Origin: Nocardia vulneris
GTDB lineage: Bacteria > Actinomycetota > Actinomycetes > Mycobacteriales > Mycobacteriaceae
Assembly: GCF_001613425.1 (NCBI RefSeq)
Contig: NZ_BDCI01000013.1
Coordinates: 124,001-188,000, forward strand
DNA length: 64,000 nucleotides
Direction: 5' to 3'
Shown: piece after piece, positions 1 through 7,386 of the stretch
How the letters are laid out: every line of letters starts with the position of its first letter
Numbering within the stretch: position 1 is the first letter of the stretch
Position numbers and translations under genes: made by a program
The notes under the pieces: model-generated
What the model was told of the DNA's origin: nothing
The model's database searches: none
What the model saw: the letters and a program-made list of their open reading frames with translations, nothing else

Positions 1-75
1 GCCAGCCACAATCCCCGATGTCAAGACGAACCGTATCGTCTCGTTCCGCGTGCAGTTCGCGCCCCGACGTTCTTG

Positions 76-148
76 CCGCACCCTTTCTGATTTTCTCGCC
101 GGTGTGTCACCCGGCGAGTCGGGGTGCGGGAGGTCAGAAAGGGTGCGG
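76..148 (-). terminator. Nested inverted repeat, probable terminator
   Basis: A perfect 15-bp inverted repeat (arms 76-90 and 134-148, CCGCACCCTTTCTGA and its complement) encloses a second hairpin (CTCGCCGG 95-102 with CCGGCGAG 111-118). It lies just past the stop codon of the minus-strand SRPBCC gene, so transcription termination is the simplest role. The nested form is unusual for a plain terminator and a dispersed repeat is possible. The first 75 bases of the window hold nothing I can support. Confidence 0.55.
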
Positions 149-156
149 GAGGAAAG

Positions 157-600
157 TTAGGGGGTGCGCAGCGCTTCGGCTCGCTGCTGGATGCCCGCGG
201 TCATTCCGGCGAAGCCGGCCTTCAGGTGCTTGCCGAGCAGGGTGACCACCAGGGGATGCAGCCAGCCGTTGAGCTCGAAGTGGGACTCGTAGCGCGTGCG
301 ACGATCGCCGAGCGGAGTCAGGGTGTGCGACCGCAGACTGTGCAGGGCGCCGAACGGGGTCGGCTTCATCGAATAGCTCAGCTCGTGCCCCGGCGTGTGC
401 GAGCGGATCCATTCGCGCTGGCGGCGCGGCCGCCCGCCCAGGCGCACGACCATATCGATCGGTTCACCCGGCACCAGTGAGCTACGGCATTCGCTGACGA
501 AGGGGTTCCACTCGCCGTAGTGCGGAAAGTCGGTGATCACCTGCCAGACCCGCTCGGCGGGCGCGTCGATGTCCACGGAAGCGTCGATGACAAAGGCCAT
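157..600 (-). CDS. SRPBCC-family (polyketide cyclase/START-like) protein
   Basis: This 147-residue protein has the full length of a single-domain SRPBCC protein. Its N-terminus (AFVIDASVDIDAPAERVWQV, then ITDFPHYGEWNPFV) is the typical first strand and alpha-helix of the helix-grip fold that binds hydrophobic ligands in a deep pocket. It is predicted cytosolic, with no signal peptide or membrane segment. The ATG at 600 lies 10 bases from a 14-bp KstR-type palindrome, so sterol/lipid-responsive control is likely. The ligand cannot be deduced from sequence. The fold is secure; a role in steroid or lipid metabolism is inferred only from the operator. Confidence 0.85.
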   Translation of the reverse strand: MAFVIDASVDIDAPAERVWQVITDFPHYGEWNPFVSECRSSLVPGEPIDMVVRLGGRPRRQREWIRSHTPGHELSYSMKPTPFGALHSLRSHTLTPLGDRRTRYESHFELNGWLHPLVVTLLGKHLKAGFAGMTAGIQQRAEALRTP

Positions 601-609
601 GCCGACGAT

Positions 610-623
610 TAGAACACGTTCTA
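610..623 (-). promoter_or_regulatory. KstR-like operator
   Basis: TAGAACACGTTCTA fits the TNNAACNNGTTNNA motif bound by the TetR-family cholesterol regulator KstR in mycobacteria and rhodococci. Read on the minus strand it overlaps a TCTAAT box that ends 7 bases before the SRPBCC start codon, so a bound repressor would block the promoter. Confidence 0.65.
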
Positions 624-697
624 CCGCGGCTCCGTGCCCCGGTTCGCCCGCCCCTGCAAATCCCGGACCTGGGAAGCCACTCCGCGCGCCGAGGTCG

Positions 698-947
698 GCC
701 GAGCGTGTGGCGGTTGAGCGTGCGATGGCCGGGCGTGTGTTGGTCGGGCGTGTGGCGGTCGGCGTGTGGTGGTCGGCGTGTGGTGGTCGGGCGTGTGGTG
801 GTCGGCGTGCCGTGGCGGAGCCCGCGGCGGTCGAGCGCGCAGTGGCCGAGCGCGCAATGGCCGAGCGTGTGGCGGCCGAGCGTGTGGCGGCTGGACGCGC
901 AGTGGTCGAGCGTAGGGGCGGTCCGTGTAGCGGCCGAGCGTGTTGCG
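698..947. repeat. Degenerate 15-nt tandem repeat (about 17 units)
   Basis: Units resemble GCCGAGCGTGTGGCG and run head to tail for about 250 bases, some shortened to 13-14 nt. All reading frames stay open through the array, giving pentapeptide-like repeats, but no frame has a convincing start or family. It lies in the 601-1247 gap, downstream of the minus-strand hydrolase gene and upstream of the SRPBCC promoter. I see no supportable gene in the rest of that gap. Confidence 0.7.
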
Positions 948-1247
948 CCGAACACGGCCGTGGGGGGCAAAGTGCGCCGTGGTGTGTCGAGTGAGGCTTG
1001 GGCTGCCAGGATGCCTGGGCTTACCGAGTGAGCTGTGGTCGGCGAGCCGGTCGTGGGCGGCCGATCGTCGGGATGCTCGCCGGGCGGGGCAATGGCCGGT
1101 CGACTCGCTGCTGTCTAGAGCTTCCTGCTCATCAATTTCAAGGAGGCGCGACCGTTCAGCCGCTGAGCTGGTCCGCCGCACCTGACCGGTGGTCGTGCTG
1201 AGGTCATGGGGGTCGCACGGTCGGGCCTATTGGGTGCGTACAAGATC

Positions 1248-3410
1248 TCAGCAGGTGCCCATCGCGGTGCCCTGGTCGGGGCCGTAGCGGTGGCCGTGTC
1301 CGGCGGGGGCGTCGAGGGCGGCGAGGAGGTCGGCGGTGGTCTGGATGAAGCTGACGGCCGGAAGCCAGTGCGGCAGTGGGGCGTCCAGGCGGGTGCCGGT
1401 GAGGTCGGGTGCGCGCCAGAGCAAGGCGGGGGACCAGTGCACCACCGGGTCCGAGCTGTTGGCGAGCACGGTCGCGCCCGCTCGATGCACCTGTCCGGCC
1501 GGCGGTCCGGCCCAGAGGGCGGCGCAGGTCCGGCGATCCTGGTCGGCGTCGTCGGCGAAAACCGAACTGCCGCCGAACGCGCCGAGGCTCTGACCGTAGA
1601 GGTAGAGCCGGGGTTTGTGGTCCAGGGTGCGGATGCGATCCTCGACCGCGGTGAACAACGCGCGGGTGGCGGTGACCGCCTGATCGCGGCCGAACACGAA
1701 GGTGACCCAGCTCGGCGCGAACGAGTACTGCAGGCCGACCAGCGCGACATCGCTGCCGAAGCGCTCCTCGAAACCGCGCACGGCGTTCTTGTCGATCCAG
1801 CCGGAACCCGTCGGCACCATCAGCACGAGATGGGACCGCTCGAACGCACCCGAGCGTTCCAGTTCGCGAACCGCCAGCGCGACACGCGATTCCAGGCTCG
1901 GGGCGGACTCCACCCCGACGTAGACCCGAATCGGTCCGGCAGGCGATCCACTGACGAACTTGCGTCCCTCCGCCCCGAGCGAGGACCAGCTCACCGCCGA
2001 CCCGGCACTGCCCGACCTGGTGTTCGAAACCGGCTGCACCAGCGTCGGATCCACCATCGCGTTGGCGCTCGCATACGCCGACTGCCGCCACCCGACCACC
2101 GTCGGCGCCGCGACGAAATACAGCACCGCCCCGACCACCGCCGCCAGCGAAACACTGCGCACCCAAACGAGTTTGCGCAGGGCCCGGCCCACTCCCCACG
2201 AACCTCCGGCGACCACACCGACGATCAGCACGGTTTCGAGCAACCACCGCACCCAATACCCAGCCCCGATCGGCGCGGCGTCCATCGCACTCCGCAGCTG
2301 GTTCTGCCAGTGCCACGCCTGCGCCCCCGCCGCCGTCACGAGCAGTGCCATACCCGCAAGCAACGGCGCTCGCACCCCGGGCCACCGCCGATTGACATCG
2401 AACCCCCAGCGCCGCACCACGAATCGAACAATCCCCGCGACCCCCAAGCCGATCGCCACCAGCAACGCAGTAAGAATCGCCTGCGCCCCGGCGGTGCGCG
2501 GCAACAGTCCGGGGCCGAGTGACACCAGCATCCCGACCCCGACCCCGAGCGTCGTCCCGATACGCGGACTCGCCAGCCGCCCGACCGCACCCGGCACGGC
2601 ACGAATCACATGCCGCCACAAACGATTGCGCCCCCATCCGATCCGCTCACCCGCGGAATCGCCACCCCATCCCCCGGGCGAAACTGCCTGCAACACAGCA
2701 ACATCACGCTCACCAGCCGCCCGCGGTGACGCCGCTACTGTGGCCTGCGCATTCACCCCGGACTCCGCCGTGCCACCCGCACGAACCGCGCCGCGCGTCC
2801 CCGAAGTCGATCCCACGATCGCGGTGGCATGTTCGCGGCTCGCGCCGTGCATCGCAGAGGTGGCCGCTACGTCGGTCCCTACGATCCCGCGGTGCAGCGC
2901 GGAGTTCGGTGTCACGGCAGCCGTCGCGTGTGCGCGGTCCACGCCGTGCTTCGCGGGGATGGACTCGGCGTCGGTCTCGAGCACTGTGCTGGGCACTGCA
3001 GACACCGGCGCGGTTCTCGTGGCGCAATCCTCGCGCACCGTGCGATGCACTGCGGATGTGGATGCGGCGGTGGCCGCGTTGCGCTCGTGGTGGCCCGGCG
3101 GGCGGTGCACGGCCGCCGTGGGCGCGTGTTCGCGGCCCGCACCGTGCTTAGCGCGGATGGGCGCGGTGTCGGTTCCACCGTTCCCGCTGCGCATTTCGCG
3201 CACGGGCGCGTAAGCCGCGGCGTCATCCTCGCGCACCCTGAATTGCACTGCGGATGTCGGCGTGGTGGTGGCGTCTGTCGTTGTTGTGGTGACGGGTTCG
3301 CGTACTGCGGAGGTCGGTAAAATGGGGCGGGTGCGGTGTGCGCCTTGCCTTCTCGGACGCGGGGAGGTCGATCCACCGTTGTCGGTGCGCGGGGGGAGTG
3401 TGCTTGTCAT
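1248..3410 (-). CDS. Membrane alpha/beta-hydrolase (Abhydrolase_9-like) with long disordered N-terminus
   Basis: The 720-residue protein has three parts. Residues 1 to about 265 are low-complexity and rich in Thr, Ala, His and Arg, with a degenerate recurring pattern around SAVHRTVRE. Residues about 280-440 hold several hydrophobic membrane segments. The C-terminal part is an alpha/beta-hydrolase with the nucleophile elbow YGQSLGAFGG near residue 605. The layout matches actinobacterial alpha/beta-hydrolases with a membrane N-terminal domain, which are usually well under 600 residues, so the disordered extension is the odd part. The ATG at 3410 is chosen because it overlaps the upstream stop in TCAT (ATGA on the coding strand); a longer frame reaching 3719 runs inside the upstream gene. 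Substrate unknown, probably an ester or lipid at the membrane. Confidence 0.8.
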   Translation of the reverse strand: MTSTLPPRTDNGGSTSPRPRRQGAHRTRPILPTSAVREPVTTTTTDATTTPTSAVQFRVREDDAAAYAPVREMRSGNGGTDTAPIRAKHGAGREHAPTAAVHRPPGHHERNAATAASTSAVHRTVREDCATRTAPVSAVPSTVLETDAESIPAKHGVDRAHATAAVTPNSALHRGIVGTDVAATSAMHGASREHATAIVGSTSGTRGAVRAGGTAESGVNAQATVAASPRAAGERDVAVLQAVSPGGWGGDSAGERIGWGRNRLWRHVIRAVPGAVGRLASPRIGTTLGVGVGMLVSLGPGLLPRTAGAQAILTALLVAIGLGVAGIVRFVVRRWGFDVNRRWPGVRAPLLAGMALLVTAAGAQAWHWQNQLRSAMDAAPIGAGYWVRWLLETVLIVGVVAGGSWGVGRALRKLVWVRSVSLAAVVGAVLYFVAAPTVVGWRQSAYASANAMVDPTLVQPVSNTRSGSAGSAVSWSSLGAEGRKFVSGSPAGPIRVYVGVESAPSLESRVALAVRELERSGAFERSHLVLMVPTGSGWIDKNAVRGFEERFGSDVALVGLQYSFAPSWVTFVFGRDQAVTATRALFTAVEDRIRTLDHKPRLYLYGQSLGAFGGSSVFADDADQDRRTCAALWAGPPAGQVHRAGATVLANSSDPVVHWSPALLWRAPDLTGTRLDAPLPHWLPAVSFIQTTADLLAALDAPAGHGHRYGPDQGTAMGTC

Positions 3411-4141
3411 CCTTGGACCCCCTGTGCGGCAGTCGAATTGGTGCGGGGGCGGAGGGTGAGGGCAGCGGCGAGGCCGGTGATGCCGATGCCGAGGATGCCG
3501 AGCAGCTGCCAGCTGGTGGTGGAGCCGGGGTCGGCGGCGCCGAGGAGGGACTCGGTGACGGGGGCGCCGTAGTCCTGGCGGCGCGAGTTGAGGTCGACGA
3601 AGGTGGCGGCGATCGTCGCCATGGTTTCGCAGCGCGCCCGGGAGAACGTGTCGGCTCGGGTGCCGCACGCCTCGTGCATGTGCCGATCCAGGGTGGCGTC
3701 GAGCGCCTGGCGCGCCCACGGGCCGAGCGGTTCGCCGTGCTCCTCGGCGTAGCGCAGCAGGTCGTAGCCGAGGTCGTGGGCTTTGCAGGCGGTATCGAAT
3801 TCGGCGGGCAGCGTCACCGGCGACGAGCAGTCGCCCTGCGGGTTCACCACCAGTCCGTCGAGCGTGCGGGGCCGGTAGCCGAAGCGGGCGGCGAAGTCGT
3901 CCGGGATGGCGGTGAGCGAACCGGGACCACCGGAGGTCAACTCCGCGACCGCGATTCGTGCCGATGCACTCTCGACGGGCCCCGACGAGGCCGCCGCGGC
4001 ATGCGGGGCGGGTGCGAGGAACACGGTGGCCGCCATGGTGGTCAGCGCGGCGGCGGCGAGGGCGGCGGACCGCCGGGCGGTGCGGCTTGCGGCCTGCGCG
4101 GGCCGCGCCGTTGCGGGCCCTGCGGGGGTCGGTGTGCTCAT
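3407..4141 (-). CDS. Secreted prokaryotic phospholipase A2-like protein
   Basis: The 244-residue protein starts with a basic stretch and an Ala-rich hydrophobic segment ending near APHAAAA, consistent with a Sec signal peptide. The centre carries FDTACKAHDLGYDLLRYAEE, which contains the His-Asp dyad of prokaryotic PLA2 proteins, and several cysteines that could form disulfides. A hydrophobic stretch near the C-terminus (SWQLLGILGIGITGLAAAL) followed by Arg suggests a membrane anchor. The gene starts 7 bases after a TAGCGT box, so it is probably leaderless, and it overlaps the downstream alpha/beta-hydrolase by 4 bases. The pair is therefore a coupled operon of two lipid/ester hydrolases at the envelope. 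Enzymatic activity is inferred. Confidence 0.8.
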   Translation of the reverse strand: MSTPTPAGPATARPAQAASRTARRSAALAAAALTTMAATVFLAPAPHAAAASSGPVESASARIAVAELTSGGPGSLTAIPDDFAARFGYRPRTLDGLVVNPQGDCSSPVTLPAEFDTACKAHDLGYDLLRYAEEHGEPLGPWARQALDATLDRHMHEACGTRADTFSRARCETMATIAATFVDLNSRRQDYGAPVTESLLGAADPGSTTSWQLLGILGIGITGLAAALTLRPRTNSTAAQGVQG

Positions 4142-4148
4142 GGGCTAG

Positions 4149-4154
4149 ACGCTA
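4149..4154 (-). promoter_or_regulatory. -10 box of a leaderless promoter (PLA2-like gene)
   Basis: TAGCGT on the minus strand is followed by 7 bases and the ATG at 4141, matching the TANNNT-N7-start pattern of leaderless actinobacterial transcripts. No Shine-Dalgarno sequence is present. Confidence 0.5.
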
Positions 4155-4295
4155 GGAACGCGCGCCCCTCGCCGACCTCACGCCGAGGACCGGTTTCCGG
4201 CGTGCGGCCCGTGGGTGAGCAGGGCGAATGTCTCGCACCGTGGTACGGGGTGCGAAATCACCCGCCGGTATGACGTGTCAGCACGACCCGGTTTC

Positions 4296-4301
4296 TACTG
4301 T
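4296..4301 (+). promoter_or_regulatory. -10 box of a leaderless promoter (histidine kinase)
   Basis: TACTGT is followed by exactly 7 bases and the ATG at 4309. This supports 4309 over the longer in-frame start at 4228. Confidence 0.5.
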
Positions 4302-4308
4302 CGTAGAC

Positions 4309-5526
4309 ATGATGCAGAAGAGTCGTGCCCGGATGAGGCGGATGTCGGGGCAGATGTGGTTCGACACGCTGACCGTCCTCGTCGCCCTCATCTTCTACGC
4401 GGTGGCGTGGCCGACGCTGCATCTCACGCACAGCGTCGCGCCTCCGGTGCAGCCGTTCATCGCGGCGCTCGCAGCGTTCCCCGTGCTGCTCGTGCGGCTC
4501 AACCCGCCACTGGGCTGGGCGATCTCGGCGGGCTCCGGAATGATCATCGCGCTGGCGATTCCGAACCAGCCGAACAACGAGCTGCCGATGCAGGTCGTGC
4601 ACATCCTGAGTTTGTTCCTCCTGCTGCTCGCGGTGGCGGTGCGGGCGACGCCGCCGATCATCGGTGTCGCGTGGGTCGCGACCTCGCTGCTGCTCGGCAC
4701 GACGATGTCGAATCAGAGCGGCGAACTGGGCAGCTCGGTGTGGGGCTGGCCGATCGCGCTGGGCGCGGTGGTGCTGTTCGGGCTGCTGGTCCGCTGGCTG
4801 GTGGCTTCGCGCAAGCAGTTGGTGCGCCAGGAAGAAGAGAACGAGGTCGAGCGCGCCCGCCGCGCCATCCTCGAGGAGAAGGCGCGCATCGCTCGCGATC
4901 TGCACGATGTGGTCGCCCACCACATGTCCCTGGTGGTGGTGCAGGCACAGACCGCGCCCTACCGGGTGGAGGGGGTAACCCCTGCTGCCCGAGCCGAATT
5001 CGAGTCCATCGGCGCGACCGCGCGCGAGGCGCTCAACGAGATCCGCGGCATGCTCGGCGTGCTGCGCAGCGACGGCCAGGCCCCGGAGCACACGCCGCAA
5101 CCCAAGGCCGCCGACGTGCCGGGCTTGTTCGAGGGTGCGCTGCGCGCGGGCGTGCGCATCGCGTGGACGATCGACGGAACGCTCGAGTCCGTCCCCGATG
5201 CGCCGGGTCTCGCGCTGTACCGGATCGCGCAGGAGTCGCTGTCGAATGCTTCGCGGCACGCGCCGGAGGCGGCGATCCAGGTGCGGCTACGGGTCGACGG
5301 TCCGGTGCTGGAACTCGTGGTGCACAACGGGCCCAGCGCGTCGCCCGGCAAGCCCATCGGCAACGGCGGGCACGGCATCGCGGGCATGCAGGCCCGTGCC
5401 CTGGCGGTCGGCGGCGAGGTCACCGCGGGGCCGAGCGCGGACGGCGGTTTCGAGGTGCACGCCCGGCTGCCGCTGCATCCGGCCGCGTCGCTGGATCCGA
5501 CGCTGCTCGGTCAAGCCGGTAACTGA
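4309..5526 (+). CDS. Sensor histidine kinase, NarL/DesK-type (HisKA_3)
   Basis: A 405-residue membrane kinase. The N-terminal half has several hydrophobic segments (FDTLTVLVALIFYAVAWPTL onward to about residue 165) with no large extracellular domain. A short coiled linker (RKQLVRQEEENEVERARRAI) leads to the HisKA_3 dimerisation motif RDLHDVVAHHMS, with phospho-acceptor His199. The HATPase region ends in NGGHGIAGMQARALAVGG, the G2 box of the DesK/LiaS class. It lies 42 bases upstream of a NarL-type regulator and forms a two-component pair with it. The start at 4309 fits the TACTGT-N7-ATG pattern. The stimulus is not evident; kinases of this form often sense membrane or cell-wall stress. Confidence 0.92.
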   Translation: MMQKSRARMRRMSGQMWFDTLTVLVALIFYAVAWPTLHLTHSVAPPVQPFIAALAAFPVLLVRLNPPLGWAISAGSGMIIALAIPNQPNNELPMQVVHILSLFLLLLAVAVRATPPIIGVAWVATSLLLGTTMSNQSGELGSSVWGWPIALGAVVLFGLLVRWLVASRKQLVRQEEENEVERARRAILEEKARIARDLHDVVAHHMSLVVVQAQTAPYRVEGVTPAARAEFESIGATAREALNEIRGMLGVLRSDGQAPEHTPQPKAADVPGLFEGALRAGVRIAWTIDGTLESVPDAPGLALYRIAQESLSNASRHAPEAAIQVRLRVDGPVLELVVHNGPSASPGKPIGNGGHGIAGMQARALAVGGEVTAGPSADGGFEVHARLPLHPAASLDPTLLGQAGN

Positions 5527-5556
5527 GCCGTCTCGCTGGTCGGGGCCGGGTCCGCA

Positions 5557-5562
5557 TAGGGT
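5557..5562 (+). promoter_or_regulatory. -10 box before the response regulator
   Basis: TAGGGT is followed by 6 bases and the GTG at 5569. The regulator may have its own leaderless transcript in addition to read-through from the kinase gene. Confidence 0.4.
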
Positions 5563-5568
5563 GGTGCG

Positions 5569-6234
5569 GTGGCAATAACCGTGTTGATCGCCGACGACCA
5601 GGCGATGGTGCGGCAGGGCTTCGGCGCCCTGCTCGCCGCCCAGACCGACATCAGCGTGGTGGGCGATGCCCCGGACGGCAAGATCGCGGTGGCCGAGGCC
5701 AAGCGGTTGCGCCCGGACGTGGTGCTGATGGACGTCCGGATGCCGGAGATGAACGGGCTCGACGCGGCCCGCGCGATCCTCGCCGCCGGGTTCGATCCGC
5801 CGGTGCGGGTGCTGATGCTCACCACCTTCGATATCGACGACTACGTGTACGAGGCGCTGAGCATCGGCGCGAGCGGCTTCCTGCTCAAGGACGCGCCCGC
5901 GGAGGAACTCGTGCGCGCCGTCCGGGTGGTCGCCGACGGTCAAGCGCTGCTCGCGCCGACGGTCACCCGCAGGCTCATCGCCGATGTCACCAGCCGCCGC
6001 TCGGCCGCGCGCGCCAAGCCCGCGCCCGCGCTGGCCACGCTGACCCCGCGCGAGCGGGAGGTGCTGGAGCTGATCGCGAAGGGCATGTCCAACACCGAGA
6101 TCGCGGAATCCTTGTTCGTCGCCGAGCAGACCGTGAAAACCCATGTCTCCAAGGTCTTCTCGAAGCTGAACCTGCGCGATCGGGCGCAGGCCGTGGTGCT
6201 CGCCTACGAATCCGGTCTGGTCGTTCCGGGCTGA
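5569..6234 (+). CDS. Response regulator, NarL/FixJ family
   Basis: The 221-residue protein has an N-terminal receiver domain (ITVLIADDQAMVRQG; phospho-acceptor Asp55 in VLMDVRMPEMNG; conserved Lys in FLLKDAPAEE) and a C-terminal LuxR/GerE helix-turn-helix (LTPREREVLELIAKGMSNTEI, then VKTHVSKVFSKL). It is the cognate partner of the histidine kinase just upstream. It is convergent with the lipoprotein gene ending at 6244, with only 9 bases between stop codons. Targets are unknown; the neighbouring envelope genes are candidates. Confidence 0.93.
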   Translation: MAITVLIADDQAMVRQGFGALLAAQTDISVVGDAPDGKIAVAEAKRLRPDVVLMDVRMPEMNGLDAARAILAAGFDPPVRVLMLTTFDIDDYVYEALSIGASGFLLKDAPAEELVRAVRVVADGQALLAPTVTRRLIADVTSRRSAARAKPAPALATLTPREREVLELIAKGMSNTEIAESLFVAEQTVKTHVSKVFSKLNLRDRAQAVVLAYESGLVVPG

Positions 6235-6243
6235 CCGGCGCGC

Positions 6244-7143
6244 TCAATGCGCGCAGGTGCCGCCGCGCAGTTCGGCCAGGTGCCTGCCGAGCAGCACCGC
6301 CAGCCTGCTCAGGATGGCGGTGGAATCCTCGTAGGTCCCCGAATCCGCTTGCGCCGCAAGGGCGACGGCCACCATCCCGTTCTGCGTCGGCACCACGCCG
6401 AACTGGCGGACCGTGTAGATGCCGGTGTCGTCGTCGGGCCCCCAGCCGCCCTTGAACGCGGCGCCTTCGAGATTGCCGAGCCCCCAGGACTGGTCGGGCG
6501 TGATCTCGGCCATGAGCTCGGGCACCTGGAACGTCTCGGGCAGGCACGGCAGCCGGGACGCGAACCGCACCTGGTTGGCCAGCGTCCACTCGGTCTGCCC
6601 GAAAGCGGTGTAGTCCAACCTGGTTCGCGGCCCGGCCAGGCCGGTGGTGGAGTCGCCCGCCTCGTCGATCACGTCCTGTACCGCCTGCGCGGCCTCCAGT
6701 CCGTCGCCGAGCGATTCCCACAGTGCTTCGGCGGCGCCGTTGTCGGAGACCGTGATCGCGGCTTCGGCGTTCTCGAAAACGCTTTCGTCCGGGTCGTGCC
6801 GCAGCGCCGCGATGGCCAGCGGCACCTTGATGGTCGACCAGGCGATGCCGCTGACCCAGTCGCCGAAGATGGTCATCCGGCCGCCGCCGACCGGCATGAT
6901 CGCCAAGCCGACCTGGCCGCCCAGGTTCGGTTGCAGCTGGGTGAAATCGGCCGCCAGCGAATCGGGGATGGACACCGAGAGGCCGGGCCGGAACGACCCG
7001 GCGGTGTCGACGACGACGGCGGGCCGCTCGTCGTGGTCGCGCTCACCGGGCAGCAGCGCGCACGAGGTCACCACGAGCAGCGTGAGCAGAGCGGTCGCGC
7101 GCAAGGCGACGCGATACCCGAAACCTGTTCCCGTCGACTTCAC
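6244..7143 (-). CDS. Beta-lactamase-fold serine hydrolase lipoprotein
   Basis: The 299-residue product begins with a basic stretch and a hydrophobic segment ending in the lipobox VTSC, so it is probably a lipoprotein on the outer face of the membrane. The mature part has class A beta-lactamase-like motifs: STIK (SxxK, after AW), SDN in VSDNGAAEALW, and KGGWG in the KTG position. No clear omega-loop glutamate was found, so lactamase activity is doubtful; a peptidoglycan-binding or peptidase role is possible. The start at 7143 (GTG) is preceded by GGGGAGGA at 7 bases; GTG 7146 and an upstream ATG at 7194 are alternatives. It is a clear paralogue of the lipoprotein encoded at 17.5 kb. Confidence 0.82.
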   Translation of the reverse strand: MKSTGTGFGYRVALRATALLTLLVVTSCALLPGERDHDERPAVVVDTAGSFRPGLSVSIPDSLAADFTQLQPNLGGQVGLAIMPVGGGRMTIFGDWVSGIAWSTIKVPLAIAALRHDPDESVFENAEAAITVSDNGAAEALWESLGDGLEAAQAVQDVIDEAGDSTTGLAGPRTRLDYTAFGQTEWTLANQVRFASRLPCLPETFQVPELMAEITPDQSWGLGNLEGAAFKGGWGPDDDTGIYTVRQFGVVPTQNGMVAVALAAQADSGTYEDSTAILSRLAVLLGRHLAELRGGTCAH

Positions 7144-7386
7144 CACGCGTCCTCCCCACCACCCTTGCGTGATCGCTGTTCGTCGGCGGTGCAAAATTTA
7201 GCTCATCGGTCGGCCCCGGTCGATGACCGGGCGTGAGGCCATCATGAACGCCCCACCATAGTTTTGCCGATCGTCGCGAAGAATTCGAAACCGCGTGGCC
7301 ACGGCGTTACCCGCTATGCTCCAGGATCTGAGGGAGCGCAGGGACGCGGCATCCGCACGCCGCGGTGAAAATCGGAAGGGACCGTA

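Noticed and set aside
698..947. Possible CRISPR array
   Set aside because: Units are about 15 nt, directly adjacent and degenerate, with no spacers and no cas genes nearby.
482..1181. Long Arg/His/Pro-rich ORFs on both strands over the minisatellite
   Set aside because: They are open only because of the 15-nt repeats; no start with a ribosome site or leaderless box, no family resemblance.
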